DNA of 64,000 bases from Pelecanus crispus. Its lineage: Eukaryota; Chordata; Aves; Pelecaniformes; Pelecanidae. This document shows positions 25,901 through 37,591 of the stretch, piece by piece. The translations under genes were made by a program, and so were the position numbers. The stretch's first letter is position 1. The number at the start of each line of letters is the position of its first letter. The DNA is taken from positions 1,932,001 to 1,996,000 of the forward strand of contig NC_134649.1 of assembly GCF_030463565.1 (NCBI RefSeq), given 5' to 3'. A model generated the notes under the pieces. The model was not told where the DNA came from and did no database searches. It saw only the letters and a list, made by a program, of their open reading frames with translations.

Positions 25901-28339
25901 GCAAGGGGCTGAAATACTATTATTTCCTTGGTTTTTGTTTTCCTGTCCACCCCTTCCACTGACAGCTGTTTACATTTTGGAAGTATTGCATCAATATTAT
26001 CACAGCAGAGCTCTTCTTCTTTGAGGTCTTGGCATTTCTCACTCATGCAAAGAGGCTCGGTTGCATTAAGATGTCCAAGTGCCAATAACTCCACCAAGAA
26101 AGGGTCTGCAGAGCGCTGCAGCCACATGAGTGCCTATAGTGCCCACCAGTTTTGCAGAAGATCAGCCAAGTAAGACCCAGCTCCCCTGCTATCCCTATCG
26201 GGTCCAATTTAGGCTCATGAGAAACCCCCAGGGATCTGCAAGCTGCTTGCAGACAACGGACAAAGCAGAAGGGGTCTGATGGACATCGCTCATGAAACCA
26301 AAGCAGCTCCCGGGATTTCTCCTTTTGCTTTGCTGCGCAAGAAGCGCGGCCGGTGCGGAGAAACCTGTCGCGGCCAGTCCTTTGGCAGGAGTGGAAAAGC
26401 GGATCCCTGTAAATCCGACTTTCCGCTGGTTTCCAGGTCGGGAAGTTCAAGGCAGGAGGCAGCTGCTGCCGCTGGGGTTTTCCATGGAGTTTTTTAACTT
26501 CTGAAATGCTGTGCTTGAGACCCCACTTGCTCTGTTTGGGGAGGGAGAGACAACACAAGGCCCAGGACCCTTCCTCTGGTGTTATTTTTCCCATCTTTCC
26601 TCCATAACCCTTCAAGCTGGCTGGTTCCAGCAATCTGCTTCCAAACAATCTCTCTGAAAACTAAACCAAGCTGCAAATGTCAAGATTATATAGGCCTTTC
26701 GTAATTTTTTCTTTTTTTTTTTTTTTTTTTTCATGAAAAGCTGGCTTGACTTCCAACTGCATGGGAGAGTTTAGTTCCCAGCGAGGGATTTCCCCTCACG
26801 TGCCCTGTCTGTGGCCCCGGACTGGGAGCAGGAGCAGCGAGGCTGCGACTTCTGCTCAGAGCATCCACTTCTCAGGGATCCCTCCCTCTGTGCTCTGGTT
26901 ACTCTGCGTTTTAAATCTCATCTGTGCTTCCTGCCCAAGCTTTTTAATATTTTCTTGTATTCCCTAAAAACTCCTTTTTAACTTTCACCAAACCAGAAAT
27001 GCCATTCTGTTCCCTTCAGCTCTTGCTGTCCCCTGAAATCCTGCTTTTTCCTCAGAGTTATATAGGGGAAAACCAGCTGGGAGACGTAGTTAAGAACCAA
27101 AAATATCTGTCAAGCGGCGTTTTGCCGGTGGAAGGAGCACTGTACAAACAAGCTAAAGAATATCCACATCTCTGCACCCTTTTGGATCCTACTGCTGCTT
27201 TGATCTCTGTTCCAGACATGTGTCCTCTCCCGTCTGCAGACCCCAAACATATATTTTCAGGAGGGAAGAGGAGAGAATGAAAAGAAACTGGATCTCCCAG
27301 ACACTGTTTCATCCAAGAGTGTCTTGAGCGGAGCTTATCTCCCTCCCGCAGACCCCAAACTGTCTGACAGACACTCAGTAGACAGAGACATTGGCGTTTT
27401 GGACCCATCTCAAAAGATCTTTGCTCTCGGCTGGGTGGGAAGAGGGGGAAAAAAAACCCATCAAGGACTTTTGCTTGCTCTTCTGCTTTGAGGGGAGGAG
27501 AGCTGGCACTGCAGGCAGACGGCTCTGGCTTTGCTTTTCTCCTGGCTGCAAGGTTGGTCTCACTGAGCTTGACCGCTGCAGGTAGCAACGTGGAGATTGC
27601 TGCGCGTGGAGATGCTCCTGTTGGCAAACAGGGCTTGGGCTGGAGGGTAGGTAGGGAAGGACATCCGGGGTCACATCTACTGTTTGAAAGCAAACCAAAG
27701 ACTGGATTTATCTTTTCCACTTGGAAAAGGTGGAAGCAAGGTGGTGGCTGGTCCTACCTCCCCAGCGGAGCTGCCCCAGCTGGGCTGCGTGGTCTGGTCC
27801 ATGGGCACTCGGGGCTGCATCCCAGCCCCAAAGTCTCGCTCCGGTTGGAGATGAGCTCCAGCGGGAGCTGCCTCCTGGGTGCCTCCTCCAAAGGGTGTCC
27901 CCAGCCTGGGGAGGAAGAGGATGGAGGGAGAAAGTCCCACCCTGGGGACGCTGCTCTACTTTGGGTGTTTTGGGCTGCTTAGTCCAGCACAGAGGTGACA
28001 GGGCCCTAAATGACAACGGTGGCTGTTGGTGGGACGCTGGGAATACTGGCCCAAGAGCTGTGTACAGCGGGAGTACCCCACTGTGCCCGAGGACGGTGCT
28101 GGCAGAGGGGAAGAAAACGCCCGTTAGCAGTTTTCCTCCTGCTCTTTTGCTGTTTGCTTCCCAGCCAGACTATCCTGGGTGCCCGTGCCTGCAGAGACGT
28201 GCTCGTGCCTGGGTAGGTGCTGGGGAAACGAAACAGTGCGACCTGGTGCCCCAGCACTGCGTGGTGCCCTGCGGCATCGCAGCAGCCTCCTCGGTGTTAC
28301 GGGCACTGGCTCTGCTCTCCTCTGTCCTGGGGATGGCAT
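21169..28339. other. Non-coding interval upstream of ITGA11, no gene recognised
   Basis: Contains poly-pyrimidine and homopolymer tracts (T-rich at 21302-21333, T/A at about 22898-22927, T at about 26711-26731) and a GC-rich part around 22330-23560. No exon with family similarity is visible on either strand. The interval could hold upstream regulatory elements for ITGA11, but nothing specific can be named. Confidence 0.45.
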
Positions 28340-29500
28340 CTGAGCGGAGGTGGCACCTGAGCAGAGGTGGTAGCCAGCTGGAGGTGGCATCTGAGCAGAT
28401 GTAGCACCCAAGACTAGGTGGCATCTGCATAGGAGGCAGTGCCCAAGCAGAGGTGGCACCTGAGTAGAGCTGGTAGCTGAGCGGTGGTAGATCCTGAGCA
28501 GAGGTTGCACCCAAGTGGAGGTGGCTGGAGGTGGCACCTGAATGGAGGTGGCACCCAGCAGAGGTGGCTGGAGGTGGCACTGAGCAGAAGTGGCACCTGA
28601 ATGGAGGTGGCACCAAGCAGAGGGGGCTGGAGATGACACCCAGCAGAGGTGGCTGGAGGTGGCACCCAAGCAGAGGTGGCACCTGAATGGAGGTGGCACC
28701 CAGCAGAGGTGGCTGGAGGTGGCACCTGAATGGAGGTGGCACCTGAATGGAGGTGGCACTGAGCAGAAGTGGCACCTGAATGGAGGTGGCACCAAGCAGA
28801 GGGGGCTGGAGATGACACCCAGCAGAGGTGGCTGGAGGTGGCACCCAAGCAGAGGTGGCACCTGAATGGAGGTGGCACCCAGCAGAGGTGGCTGGAGGTG
28901 GCACCTGAATGGAGGTGGCACCCAGCAGAGGTGGCTGGAGGCGGCACCCAAGCAGAGGTGGCACCTGAATGGAGGTGGCACCCAAGCAGAGGTGGCACCT
29001 GAATGGAGGTGGCACCCAGCAGAGGTGGCTGGAGGTGGCACCTGAATGGAGGTGGCACCCAGCAGAGGTGGCTGGAGGCGGCACCCAAGCAGAGGTGGCA
29101 CCTGAATGGAGGTGGCACCCAGCAGAGGTGGCTGGAGGTGGCACCCAAGCAGAGGTGGCACCTGAATGGAGGTGGCACCAAGCAGAGGGGGCTGGAGATG
29201 ACACCCAGCAGAGGTGGCTGGAGGCAGCACCCAAGCAGAGGTGGCACCTGAATGGAGGTGGCACCAAGCAGAGGTGGCTGGAGGCAGCACCCAAGCAGAG
29301 GTGGCACCTGAATGGAGGTGGCACCCAAGCAGAGGTGGCACCTGAATGGAGGTGGCACCAAGCAGAGGTGGCTGGAGATGACACCCAGCAGAGGTGGCTG
29401 GAGGTGGCACTGAGCAGAAGTGGCACCTGAATGGAGGTGGCACCCAGCAGAGGTGGCTGGAGGTGGCACCTGAATGGAGGTGGCACCCAGCAGAGGCGGC
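28340..29500. repeat. Minisatellite of AGGTGGC-headed units with repeated CACCTG motifs
   Basis: The array is built from 15-18 bp modules that nearly all begin AGGTGGC: AGGTGGCACCTGAATGG, AGGTGGCACCCAGCAG, AGGTGGCACCCAAGCAG and AGGTGGCTGG. Modules are combined into larger blocks; one block of 179 bp is repeated in tandem (CACCAAGCAG at 28611 and 28790), with a third partial copy near 29177. I counted 20 CACCTG hexamers. Minus-strand frames stay open in all three phases (461, 460 and 392 codons) because the repeat lacks antisense stops; I treat none as genes. The array ends about 390 bp before the ITGA11 start codon. Confidence 0.93.
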
Positions 29501-29509
29501 ACCCCACAA

Positions 29510-29889
29510 CCATCAGTGACCCCGTGCAGACCTTCCATCGCCAAGCCCCCATCGGGGTGAGGAGTCCCTGGGGGACCCCAGCAGGGTGCCATGGGGAGAA
29601 GACCAGGGTGCTACCGTGGGGTTGAAGTTCCCAGCTGGCACGGCTCTACTGGGAAGCTGCTCCCTAAAGGGTGCCGCGGCCGCACGAAGGCTGTCCCCTC
29701 TCCCGTCCTCTCCTGCTGTACCTCCTACAAGTTTCGCTCGTCCCTCCCACTCCCTCCCAATGCTCGCCTTCTGTCAGGGAGCCGGGAAAGGCTGGGGATA
29801 AGGAAAGGGCTCTGTTAGCGAGGCTACCAGTCTGGCTGGCTGCCTCCCGCGGATGCTCGGGGCCGGGGAGCAGGGCAGCCGGCGCTCCC
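29510..29889 (+). promoter_or_regulatory. ITGA11: ITGA11 proximal promoter and 5' untranslated region
   Basis: This is the unique sequence between the minisatellite and the ITGA11 ATG. It has pyrimidine-rich GC-box-like motifs (CCCTCCC near 29746 and 29754), a NotI-type GCGGCCGC at 29675-29682 and moderate CpG, but no convincing TATA box. The human ITGA11 promoter is reported to depend on Sp1-type and SMAD/Ets-like sites. The CCTCCC motifs would suit Sp1/KLF factors, though the sequence alone does not prove this. The transcription start cannot be fixed here. Confidence 0.5.
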
Positions 29890-29941
29890 ATGGACCTCCC
29901 CAGCGGGATGCTCCTCGCCTGCTCCCTCTGCCTCCTGCCCG
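29890..29941 (+). CDS. ITGA11: ITGA11 exon 1 (coding part): start codon and signal peptide
   Basis: ATG at 29890 opens 17 codons (MDLPSGMLLACSLCLLP) plus one base, then the donor GTAAGC. The peptide is a typical signal sequence: a short N-terminus and a hydrophobic core of leucine, alanine and cysteine. It resembles the human alpha-11 leader, which also begins M-D-L-P. The extra base joins GG from exon 2 to make the glycine before F-S-D-T-F-N, so the signal peptide is split by intron 1, as in other collagen-binding integrin alpha chains. The ATG is chosen because it matches the human start and gives the leader directly. The 5' untranslated part is undefined. Confidence 0.88.
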
Positions 29942-31149
29942 GTAAGCACCCACTCCCCGTCCTGCGCCCACCCCAATTCCCCAGGCAAGGGGAAAGCAAC
30001 CGGGAATAGCTTTTGCTTATTTGGGAAAGGTGCTGGAGAAAGCTCAAGGTTAATAAGGAGGTTGGAAAAGTTTTCTCGGGAGCAGGAGGGAGGGAGCGAG
30101 GCGGGTGCCTTCGAGGCAGGCGAAGGGGAGTTGAAAGGGATGGAGGGCTTTGATGGGCTCCCAGGAATGAGCAGGCAGGCGGGCAGCACGGCATCCTCCC
30201 GGCCCCCTTCTCGGCTGGGCTATAGTTGGAACGGGATTAATTGGTGTTTTTCTGAAGCATCAGATGGCGGGGGGGAAAAAAGTCCCCCCAAAATAAAGCC
30301 AGACCCTTTTACCTAGAGTTAACTTTTGTCATCTACATGTGGTTTGTCCTGTTGCACACGAGGGGGCTGTGCAAAGGAAAATTGCTTGGGGTTAAATGAG
30401 TTAAGAGAGGTTTTAGGCAAGCGTTTCATGTCAGGAGGCGAGCCTGCAGCGTCCCCCATACGGCTCGGTGCATGCTGGACGAGCCCCGCTGGGGTGTGAG
30501 GGGGGGATTCTGCTTCTTGCTGGCCCCTCACCGGCGCGCCGGGGCTCGCTTCTTGCAGGAAGAGACTCCCCGGCAGCGGTCATTTTTACTGCAATTACAT
30601 CTGGCATCCTCCCGCACACAGCCCAGGCTCCAAGCAGCCAGGCTGGGACTGCTTGGTGCTGCAAAGGGGAAAAATTGCTTTTCCCCGCTACCAGGAGCGC
30701 TGCCACCGGCTCACGCCTCCCCGCCAGCCTGCAGCGCTTCTGCCACTGCAAACATTTCTAAACATCCTGATGGAAAAACACGCCAGGGCGTACTTTTTTG
30801 CTTCTTTTCTTTTTTTCCCCCTTTCTAATTGCACTGTTGCTTGATCCTTTAAAGCTAGCCGCAGCAGAGCTGCCTTTCTTTGCTTAATAGGGAACATGTG
30901 TCTGCGCCTTGCATGGCGGCAGCGAGCGTGGCGGGGCGCGGGGCTGCCTGCGTGGAGCTGCCGGGGCCGATCGCTCCGGCACACAGCGGCACATCCCCGG
31001 CCGTGCTTACGTGGGCGGCCGAGTCCGTGGGGTGAGCTCCCCTTAAAGAGGGGCTGCTCGTAGAAATACGACAGTCATTGCAGGATGGAGTCAGGGGATG
31101 TGGCGAGTCGGCGTCTCCACCTTGGGCTGAACAGAGATCCTCCATGCGA

Positions 31150-31229
31150 GTGTTTCTGCCCACGCGTGTTTCTGCCCACGCGCATTCCAACCCACGCGTG
31201 TTTCTGCCCATGGGGGTTTCTGTCTGCGC
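31150..31229. repeat. 16-bp tandem repeat, five copies, in intron 1
   Basis: Five 16-bp units: GTGTTTCTGCCCACGC at 31150 and 31166, a diverged unit at 31182, GTGTTTCTGCCCATGG at 31198 and a diverged unit at 31214. The period is exact. It lies about 1.25 kb into the gene, next to a CpG-rich stretch. Confidence 0.8.
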
Positions 31230-34200
31230 CCGGAGCGGCCGGCGATGGCAACGCTGCTGCAGCGAACGTGAGCCGCATGCCGGTGGGAAGGGTTAATGCT
31301 TCCAGCACTCTGTGGTGGTCTCCGGACCAGGATGGGATGCGTTGCGTTGTGGCTACCGGTTGATATATTTTGCCAAGGGCTAACACTGGTGTTTTGCCAT
31401 CTGGACTAAAAGCAAGTTTGTGCGACGTGCAGGACCTCTGGGCTGAGCCGAGGGGGGTGGGTTGGGATGTGCACCCTCTGTGCATCCTCAGGAACGGTCC
31501 CTTCGCCGTGCGGGCCGTGCTGCCTGTCCTGGTGCGTGCCCACGCCTGCAAACCGTGCTCTGGTGGTGCTTGGCCCGAGGGAAAGCCCCCTCCCCACTCT
31601 TTCCAGCAGCCCCAGGCGAATCTCCTGCACGTGGGCTCTGTCCCTGCTCTTGCGTTGTCCCACGGGCTGGGAATCCCCGGAGGCACTGCGGCATCTCCGG
31701 CGCTTGCTTGGTTATTACTTGTCTCCAGCAACAGAGCCAAGGGAGGAGGCAGGCGATGCCGGCGCCCAGCAGCAGGTCCCCTTCCAGCTGGCACCTTGCA
31801 GGGCCGGGGACCCCACCAGTGCCATGCCTCTGCGCACAGCCTATCCCGGGGACAAGCCAAGGTGTCCCTAAATTTCAGATCAGGCCAGCTCCTCTTCGCC
31901 GAGGCTTCGGTGCGAGCAGGGCACAGGTCTGGGCCAAAAGCGGGAGAGCCCGGCCAAGGGGTGCTGAGCCATGGCTTGTTGAAATAAATGCCTTTGGCGG
32001 CTGCGGACCATCCGGTTGCTCACTGACACCGTGCGCTGGCAGGAAAGTTGTGACTTCCAGAAGGATCCAGGGAGGATGCGCTGAGATGTGTAACTTCCCT
32101 TGTGTCAGACCATCCATCTGTTTTCCTTCACTGGTTTGGTTGTCCAAAACCAAACTCCTTCTTGGAGTCGGCTCCTTCTCTCTCTAAAGGGTCATGAAAT
32201 GGTAAAACCGTCACGCTTGCTCCATGAGGCACGTTTGGGATTGTCCAGGTGGGTTTCCAAGAGACCCTCCAGTCCAGGCTTTGACAGTGGGTACTTAATT
32301 TTGGGTGGCTGCACAGCCCCAACAGTGGGGCTGAGAGGGACCCCACCTTCCCACCTACCAGTTGTCCACCCACTGGCCAACGTTTGGCCAGGGAAGGTCC
32401 ATTAAACAACCACCCCGAGGTGCATGGGGCTCTGAGAAGCCGACCCCCCATGGCCCCCACAACCTGGGAAAGGGGCGGTCAGAGACCTGCCGCTCTTTAT
32501 TCCTGATGCCGTTTGCATTATCACTAACAAATGTGCGGCAAATGAATAATCAGCACGTTCCCTAGGGCTGCAAAATGTGGCCATCAAACGGCTCCTCCCT
32601 GACTTTTGGGGGGCCAGAAAGCTGGAATTATGGAAGCACAAGGTATTTGTGTAACTAACGCCCCAGGACTGTTTGTCAGAGATTTTGTGGGTAACCAGGA
32701 ATGTTACAACACACGAGCCGGTGATGACTGATCCTCTGTTCCTTCTCGGTATTCCCTGGCTCTGCATCCACTGCTGCAGCAGCCACCAAACCCCGGCTTG
32801 TTTCCTAATAGCTGATGACAAACGCTGGCTTTGAGATAGCGACATGGAGAGGGATTTGGTGTTTTCACCCTCTCATTCAGCAAAAAGCGCTTGATAGGAA
32901 TCAAAGCTAGAGGGAAGCACAGGGACACATGGCCCACCCTGCTCCTTCTCGGGGCCTGCTAGTTTTTGCCCAAATACCCTATATCAAGCTTCAACATTTT
33001 CTAGTTAAGGCAAATATTTTCAATCCTAAGAAAAGAAAAAGTGATGTGCGTGGCAGATGGGTTGCAGAGGAGCATCTGATGCCACCAAAGCCCATGTGGT
33101 GGGGGGGATGGAGCCACAGGAGCCCAGTCCAGCGCTGGGTGGCCAGCGGCATCCCCAGGGATGCTGAGGATGCAGAGGTTGCCGTGGCGATGCCGGGGTC
33201 CACGGCCCTGCTGCCCCATTGCAGAGGGCACCTATCCTGGATGGGCTTGAGCGATGAGAGAGGAAGCAGGAGTGAGAATAGCAAGGCGAGTTTCAAAGTG
33301 CCAGACCGAGATGCTTGACCCCAGCACGCTCCAGGTTTTCGGCAGATGTGACCTTTCCCCCCGCCACACGCTCCCGGGCTCCTCCAGCTCGCAGCTCGCT
33401 CATCCCTGCAAGAAAGCAAGAGGCCGGCACGGCACGTGCTCTTCTTGTGTCCCACTCGTACCCTTTTCCTCGGGTCACCTGTAATGCCCCCAGATCCTCT
33501 ACCTCCTCCGGTGCCTCCCCTGGGGACCTGCAGCAGCCCAGCAGCGGGCAAGCTGTCTTTTCCCTAGGGAATTCGGCAGAAGAGCCTGTGCGGACCCAGA
33601 CGCAGGTTCCCATGCGCCGGTCTCAGCCGCAGCCTTCGAGATGTTTCTCCTCGCAATGTCACTGCCCTGTGTCGGCTCGGCCTCTCTCCACGAGCTCTGT
33701 CCCGAGGTGTGAAAGTGCTGGAGGCCAGTGCAACAGGTTGGGTTTGCACAATGCAGTCAAAAAAATTGACTGCATTTTCCTTGCGGTCAAAAAAATTCTT
33801 CCTGCAGCTCCACTGCCTGGCTCGCATCTCCTTAAATCCTAAAGGTTTGGAGGAGAGGTAGCGAGCTAAAGCCCTAAACCTCTCACGGCAGCAGAAGCAG
33901 CCTTGGGGCATCACAGCGAGTGCCGCCGGGCTGCGTTATGGCACCTTCCCGGCATCCCTTTGCCGGCGGTGAATCCCGTTGCCTGCTCCAAGGATGCAGG
34001 CAGGAGGCACGGGCAGAGGTATGGGCAGGAGGACAGTGCTGGGGCCCGGAGAGCATCCGCCTCCCGAAGGTTTCCCTTACAGGGAGGATTTATTTTTATT
34101 CTTTTTGGCAGAAAAGGTGGCTTTCATTCCCAGTATTGTTTCCCAATTGTGTTTTCGGTTTTTTTCTTTTCAATATTTGATCTGACAAGAATCAAAAGTT

Positions 34201-35838
34201 TGGACTTGACAGAAGCTCCAGTTCGGAAGGGAGGTATTTGAGGCTTCCTGCCTTGGCAGCATCGCAAGTAAAACATGTGGCTTTTGGTCATTTATTTATG
34301 ACAGTGATGTCACTCCTGACAAGAAAATGAGACTCCGTTCTTCGGGTTGCTAAATCTCCTTGACAACCTTTCCAAAAACTCCCATTAGTTTAAGCCAGTT
34401 TAAATATTCTTCTTTTTTCTTTTTTTTTTTTTTTTTTCCTTTCTGCCTCGAATGCACCCACATCTGTCAACTTTCTGAAATTCCTCCCCTCTGCCATCCA
34501 TTGCCTGGAAACTTTCTTCCAGATCATTTTGCTTTTCCAGCCCCATCGCCTCCCCCACTACCTGCCGCGAGTGGGATGCTCCGGTGAGCAGCACGAGCCC
34601 CTTGCAGCACTTCTCCCCGCTCCCCCCGATTCAGAGACCTTTGCACTTAATGAAGAATTCGTGCTATTTATTTGGGGTTTATGTTGCTTTTCCCGACCAG
34701 CCTGGCTGCCTTTTGCAGGAGGCTACAGCTGCACGATGGGGTCCTAGAGCAAGGAGCCATGGGATGGGGGTCCCCAACTCGTCCCAGCGTTCCCGCTCCC
34801 CAAAACCTTCTGCCTGGGGCTCTGCAGTACAAAAATGAGAGAAACTCTGCTGAATGCAAAAAATTGGAAGAAAACCCGGCACATCCTCTCTGGCACTTGC
34901 TCTCCGCCCAAGTGATGAAGGTGCCTCTGCATTACCTGGAATTGAACCCTGCTTGAAATACAAAACCCCTTCCCCAAAAGAGCCCCCTCTTCCAGCCAGG
35001 TCCAGGTGTCACCCCGGCTTGCCGGTGGCAGCAACGTGACACCCTGGGGTGCTCCCAGCTCCCCGTCCCCGCAGCCTCCCCCACCCTCCTTCGCCCACCA
35101 CCTCTCTCGACAGCCGGTCCTGGCCTCTGTTTCTCCACTGGGTAATGGCTAAATCGGAGGAGGTTTTAATTTGCTTTGTAATGTTAAATAAGGTCAGTCT
35201 ACCACAAAATATGCTGGCTCTCATCCCCTCCGTCTCCTTCCCCCCCCGCACCCGCTTTCTAGAATTTCTTTTTGTAGGATTTTAAAGCTCCTTACCTCAG
35301 CTCTCCTTGGTGAGACTCCGCAGTTCTCTGTTTATGGAGCCAATGTTGCAGATGTGTTCCTATGACTGCAAAAAATCGGGTTTATCCCTAACATTCCTGC
35401 CATAAAAACATTTTCCATCCGGAATTTTTCTGCCTGGGAAGCAGCATTCCCAACTTCTTCTGTTGACAACCCCTTTATACCCCTATAAATACCAAACGTG
35501 ATCCTTCTGCTGCCTTTAAAGCCGTCCTTACTAGGGACGCCAGCATCTTTTATTTGCAACTGCAGCTACTTTCTGCCCGAAGGCGAACAAAGAGCCGGCA
35601 TATCCCGGCCGTTGCATATCCTTCCCTGCAGCACCGTCTCCTGTCCTGCTTGCTGGGACCTGGGCCATGCCTAAGCAAACCATGGGGAAAATAATATCGT
35701 AAATTAAAAACAACGCCCCGTAGAAGCCGTGCAGCATTTGCACCCATGGAGGGTTTGAAGGTGATGCTGGCCTGAGCCAAAGCGTGTGTGTCTCTGGGTA
35801 AAGACCGGGCTTTTGTGGGCTGATTCCTGCTGGCTATG

Positions 35839-35888
35839 GGACATGGACCACTGACCGCAGGACATGGACCACTGACCATGGGACATGG
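35839..35888. repeat. 21-bp direct repeat, about 2.4 copies, in intron 1
   Basis: GGACATGGACCACTGACC begins at 35839 and again at 35860, and a partial third copy starts at 35881. It is a small local duplication without evident function. Confidence 0.75.
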
Positions 35889-37239
35889 GTGGCTGCAGCA
35901 TTTTGCAGCTACCAGTAATAGAGACAGTGCAGTGCATGAGCCCCTTGGCACAGATAATGTTTTTCCCCCCTGCCCAGGGGTGGTCATTGCTCCCAGCTAA
36001 TTTCTCCATCGAATGCACCCAGGGGGGCTTGTGGGCACAATTTGGGGCAGCTCCTGCACCCATGGATGGGTGAAGGGGCATCTCCAGCAGCCCCGGAATG
36101 CCGCAGTCCTGGGGAGACTCACCCGACCCCCCCATCTGCACACCCTGTTGCTGGGTCCGGCTCCTGGCACAGGGAGGAGCTGCCAGACTGATCCCCCAAA
36201 GTTTGGTCCCTGGCAAGCAAATTGCTCTTGAAGGTTGACCCACACGGGCTGTGAGCACCGGGCTCTCCGGAGCTGGGATGCTGTGGCCAGGGATCCTGTT
36301 CCCGCTGTCCTGCGGGAAGGGGCATCCTCCAGAGCAGCCTTGGGGAGAGGACTAAGCCCAAAAATCACCCTGTCTGGGTCTGAGCATGCATCCTCAGGGA
36401 CATCCCTTTCCAGAGCCGCCTCTCCCTAGCAAAACCCCCAGCAGCACCGGCTTTTGCTCGCCTGGGAAAAGTGAATCCCAGCTTTGGCTCTTTGGTACTG
36501 CAAAACCCTTGGGGACAGCAGGAGGTAGCCCACAGGGACAGCCGGGCTGGGTGATGGGCTCCAGACCGGGCACATTTGGCATGGCCACACATTTCCTCTG
36601 TACCCCCAGCCCGTGGGCCCTGCTGGGGTGTGTGGGGACATGGTGGTGGCCATCCCCACCATGAGCAGCTGCTGCTTCACAGCTGGAGGAGCAAAGCGTT
36701 GCGGAGGAGCATCGCCCGTCGCAGGGGGCTGGAGGAGATGTCAGAGGGGAGGAGGGTGCTCTCCTCTCCTCTCCCCATGCCCACCTTGGCTTCTGCTGAT
36801 TCACTTTTACAGCAGCCTAGAGGAAAAATACTTTTTCCTTTGCAATAAACCAGAAACACACCTTTGCTTTGGTAGCGGTGGTGGGCACCAGCTCAGCAGC
36901 CCCGAGGAGCACATTGGTGCCTGCTGGGATGAAGCCCCTTTGCAGGTGGGCTGGGGAAGGGGGCTGCCCTCCGGACCTTGTGCAGCTGTGGCCTCTAAAC
37001 CCTAAATGAACCCGCTTAAAGCTGTAGAGCTAGCTACTACTTGGGGGCTCAGTGCTGGAGAGAGGAGTGCTGGGTGGCTGCAGGTGAGGTGGGGCTGGTG
37101 TGCTTTGGATCTTGCAGCCTCCTCTCCATCATGGCTGGCTGTGGGAATGCTGTGCTGCAGAGCTTGTGGTGGGGTAAAACCACCCCTGGTTCATGTAGAA
37201 CCCTCCTGGGGCATGTTATATATTCTGGGGAAGTGGCAT

Positions 37240-37436
37240 TCCCAGGATGGTTGAAGTTGGAGGCAACTCTGAAGGTCATCTAGTCCAACCCCTGCTCAAG
37301 CAGGGTCACCTGGAGCAGGTTGTCCAGGGCTGTGTCTGGCTGGGGTTTGAATATCTCCATGGGTGGAGACTGCACAGCTTCTCAGGGTGACTCATTCAGT
37401 CTCTGACCACAGTAGAAAAGTGTTTTCCTCTACCAT
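37240..37436 (-). mobile_element. Old CR1 LINE fragment, minus orientation, beside exon 2
   Basis: On the + strand it reads as a reverse CR1 3' region: GAAGGTCATCTAGTCCAACC, CAGGGTCACCTGGAGCAGG, then TTTGAATATCTCCATGG and GGAGACTGCACAG, all hallmarks of an avian CR1 in antisense. It is diverged from the younger copies in the window and belongs to a different subfamily. Its upstream end stops 44 bp before the ITGA11 exon 2 boundary (37480), so it occupies the region where the branch point normally lies or begins. Confidence 0.85.
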
Positions 37437-37479
37437 CTCAGCACCTTGGCTGATGGGATCCTTCTTTTCTCTTCCCCAG

Positions 37480-37591
37480 GGTTCAGTGACACCTTCAACA
37501 TTGACACAAAGAGGCCCAAAATCATAGCTGGCTCTAAGGAAGCGTATTTTGGCTACACAGTGCAGCAGCATGACATCGGGGGGAAGAAATG
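37480..37591 (+). CDS. ITGA11: ITGA11 exon 2: mature N-terminus, first propeller blade
   Basis: The exon follows the acceptor CTTTTCTCTTCCCCAG-type tract ending at 37479 and stops before GTAAGT at 37592. With the base from exon 1 it encodes G-F-S-D-T-F-N-I-D-T at the end of the signal peptide and the start of the mature chain, then the FGYTVQQHD strand of the first FG-GAP repeat. The last two bases (TG) pair with the first of exon 3 to make Trp55. Residues 18-55. In integrin alpha chains this region begins the seven-bladed propeller that forms the ligand-binding head with the beta subunit; alpha-11 pairs with beta-1. Phase and similarity leave little doubt. Confidence 0.96.

Larger units (their letters stand above)
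29942..37239 (+). other. ITGA11: ITGA11 intron 1, main part
   Basis: Intron 1 runs from 29942 to 37479. This part holds a GC-rich zone at 30880-31030, a 16-bp array at 31150, a 21-bp duplication at 35839, a T tract at about 34418-34438, and an AT-rich stretch near 32490-32575 with TTTGCATTATCACTAAC and CAAATGAATAATCAGCA that resembles regulatory DNA. No coding exon of another gene is recognised on either strand. Confidence 0.6.

Noticed and set aside
28124..29509. A 461-codon minus-strand frame (and 460 and 392 codons in the other two phases) over the second minisatellite
   Set aside because: All three phases are open and each is just the translated tandem repeat. There is no family similarity or frame preference, so it reflects lack of antisense stop codons in the repeat.
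31075..32187. Overlapping frames of 205-261 codons on both strands in intron 1
   Set aside because: GC-rich intronic DNA with few stops; the frames overlap each other on opposite strands and show no known domain or splice pattern.
35150..35225. Possible small exon or RNA gene in the AT-rich part of intron 1
   Set aside because: No stable cloverleaf or hairpin could be drawn by eye and no protein similarity was found.
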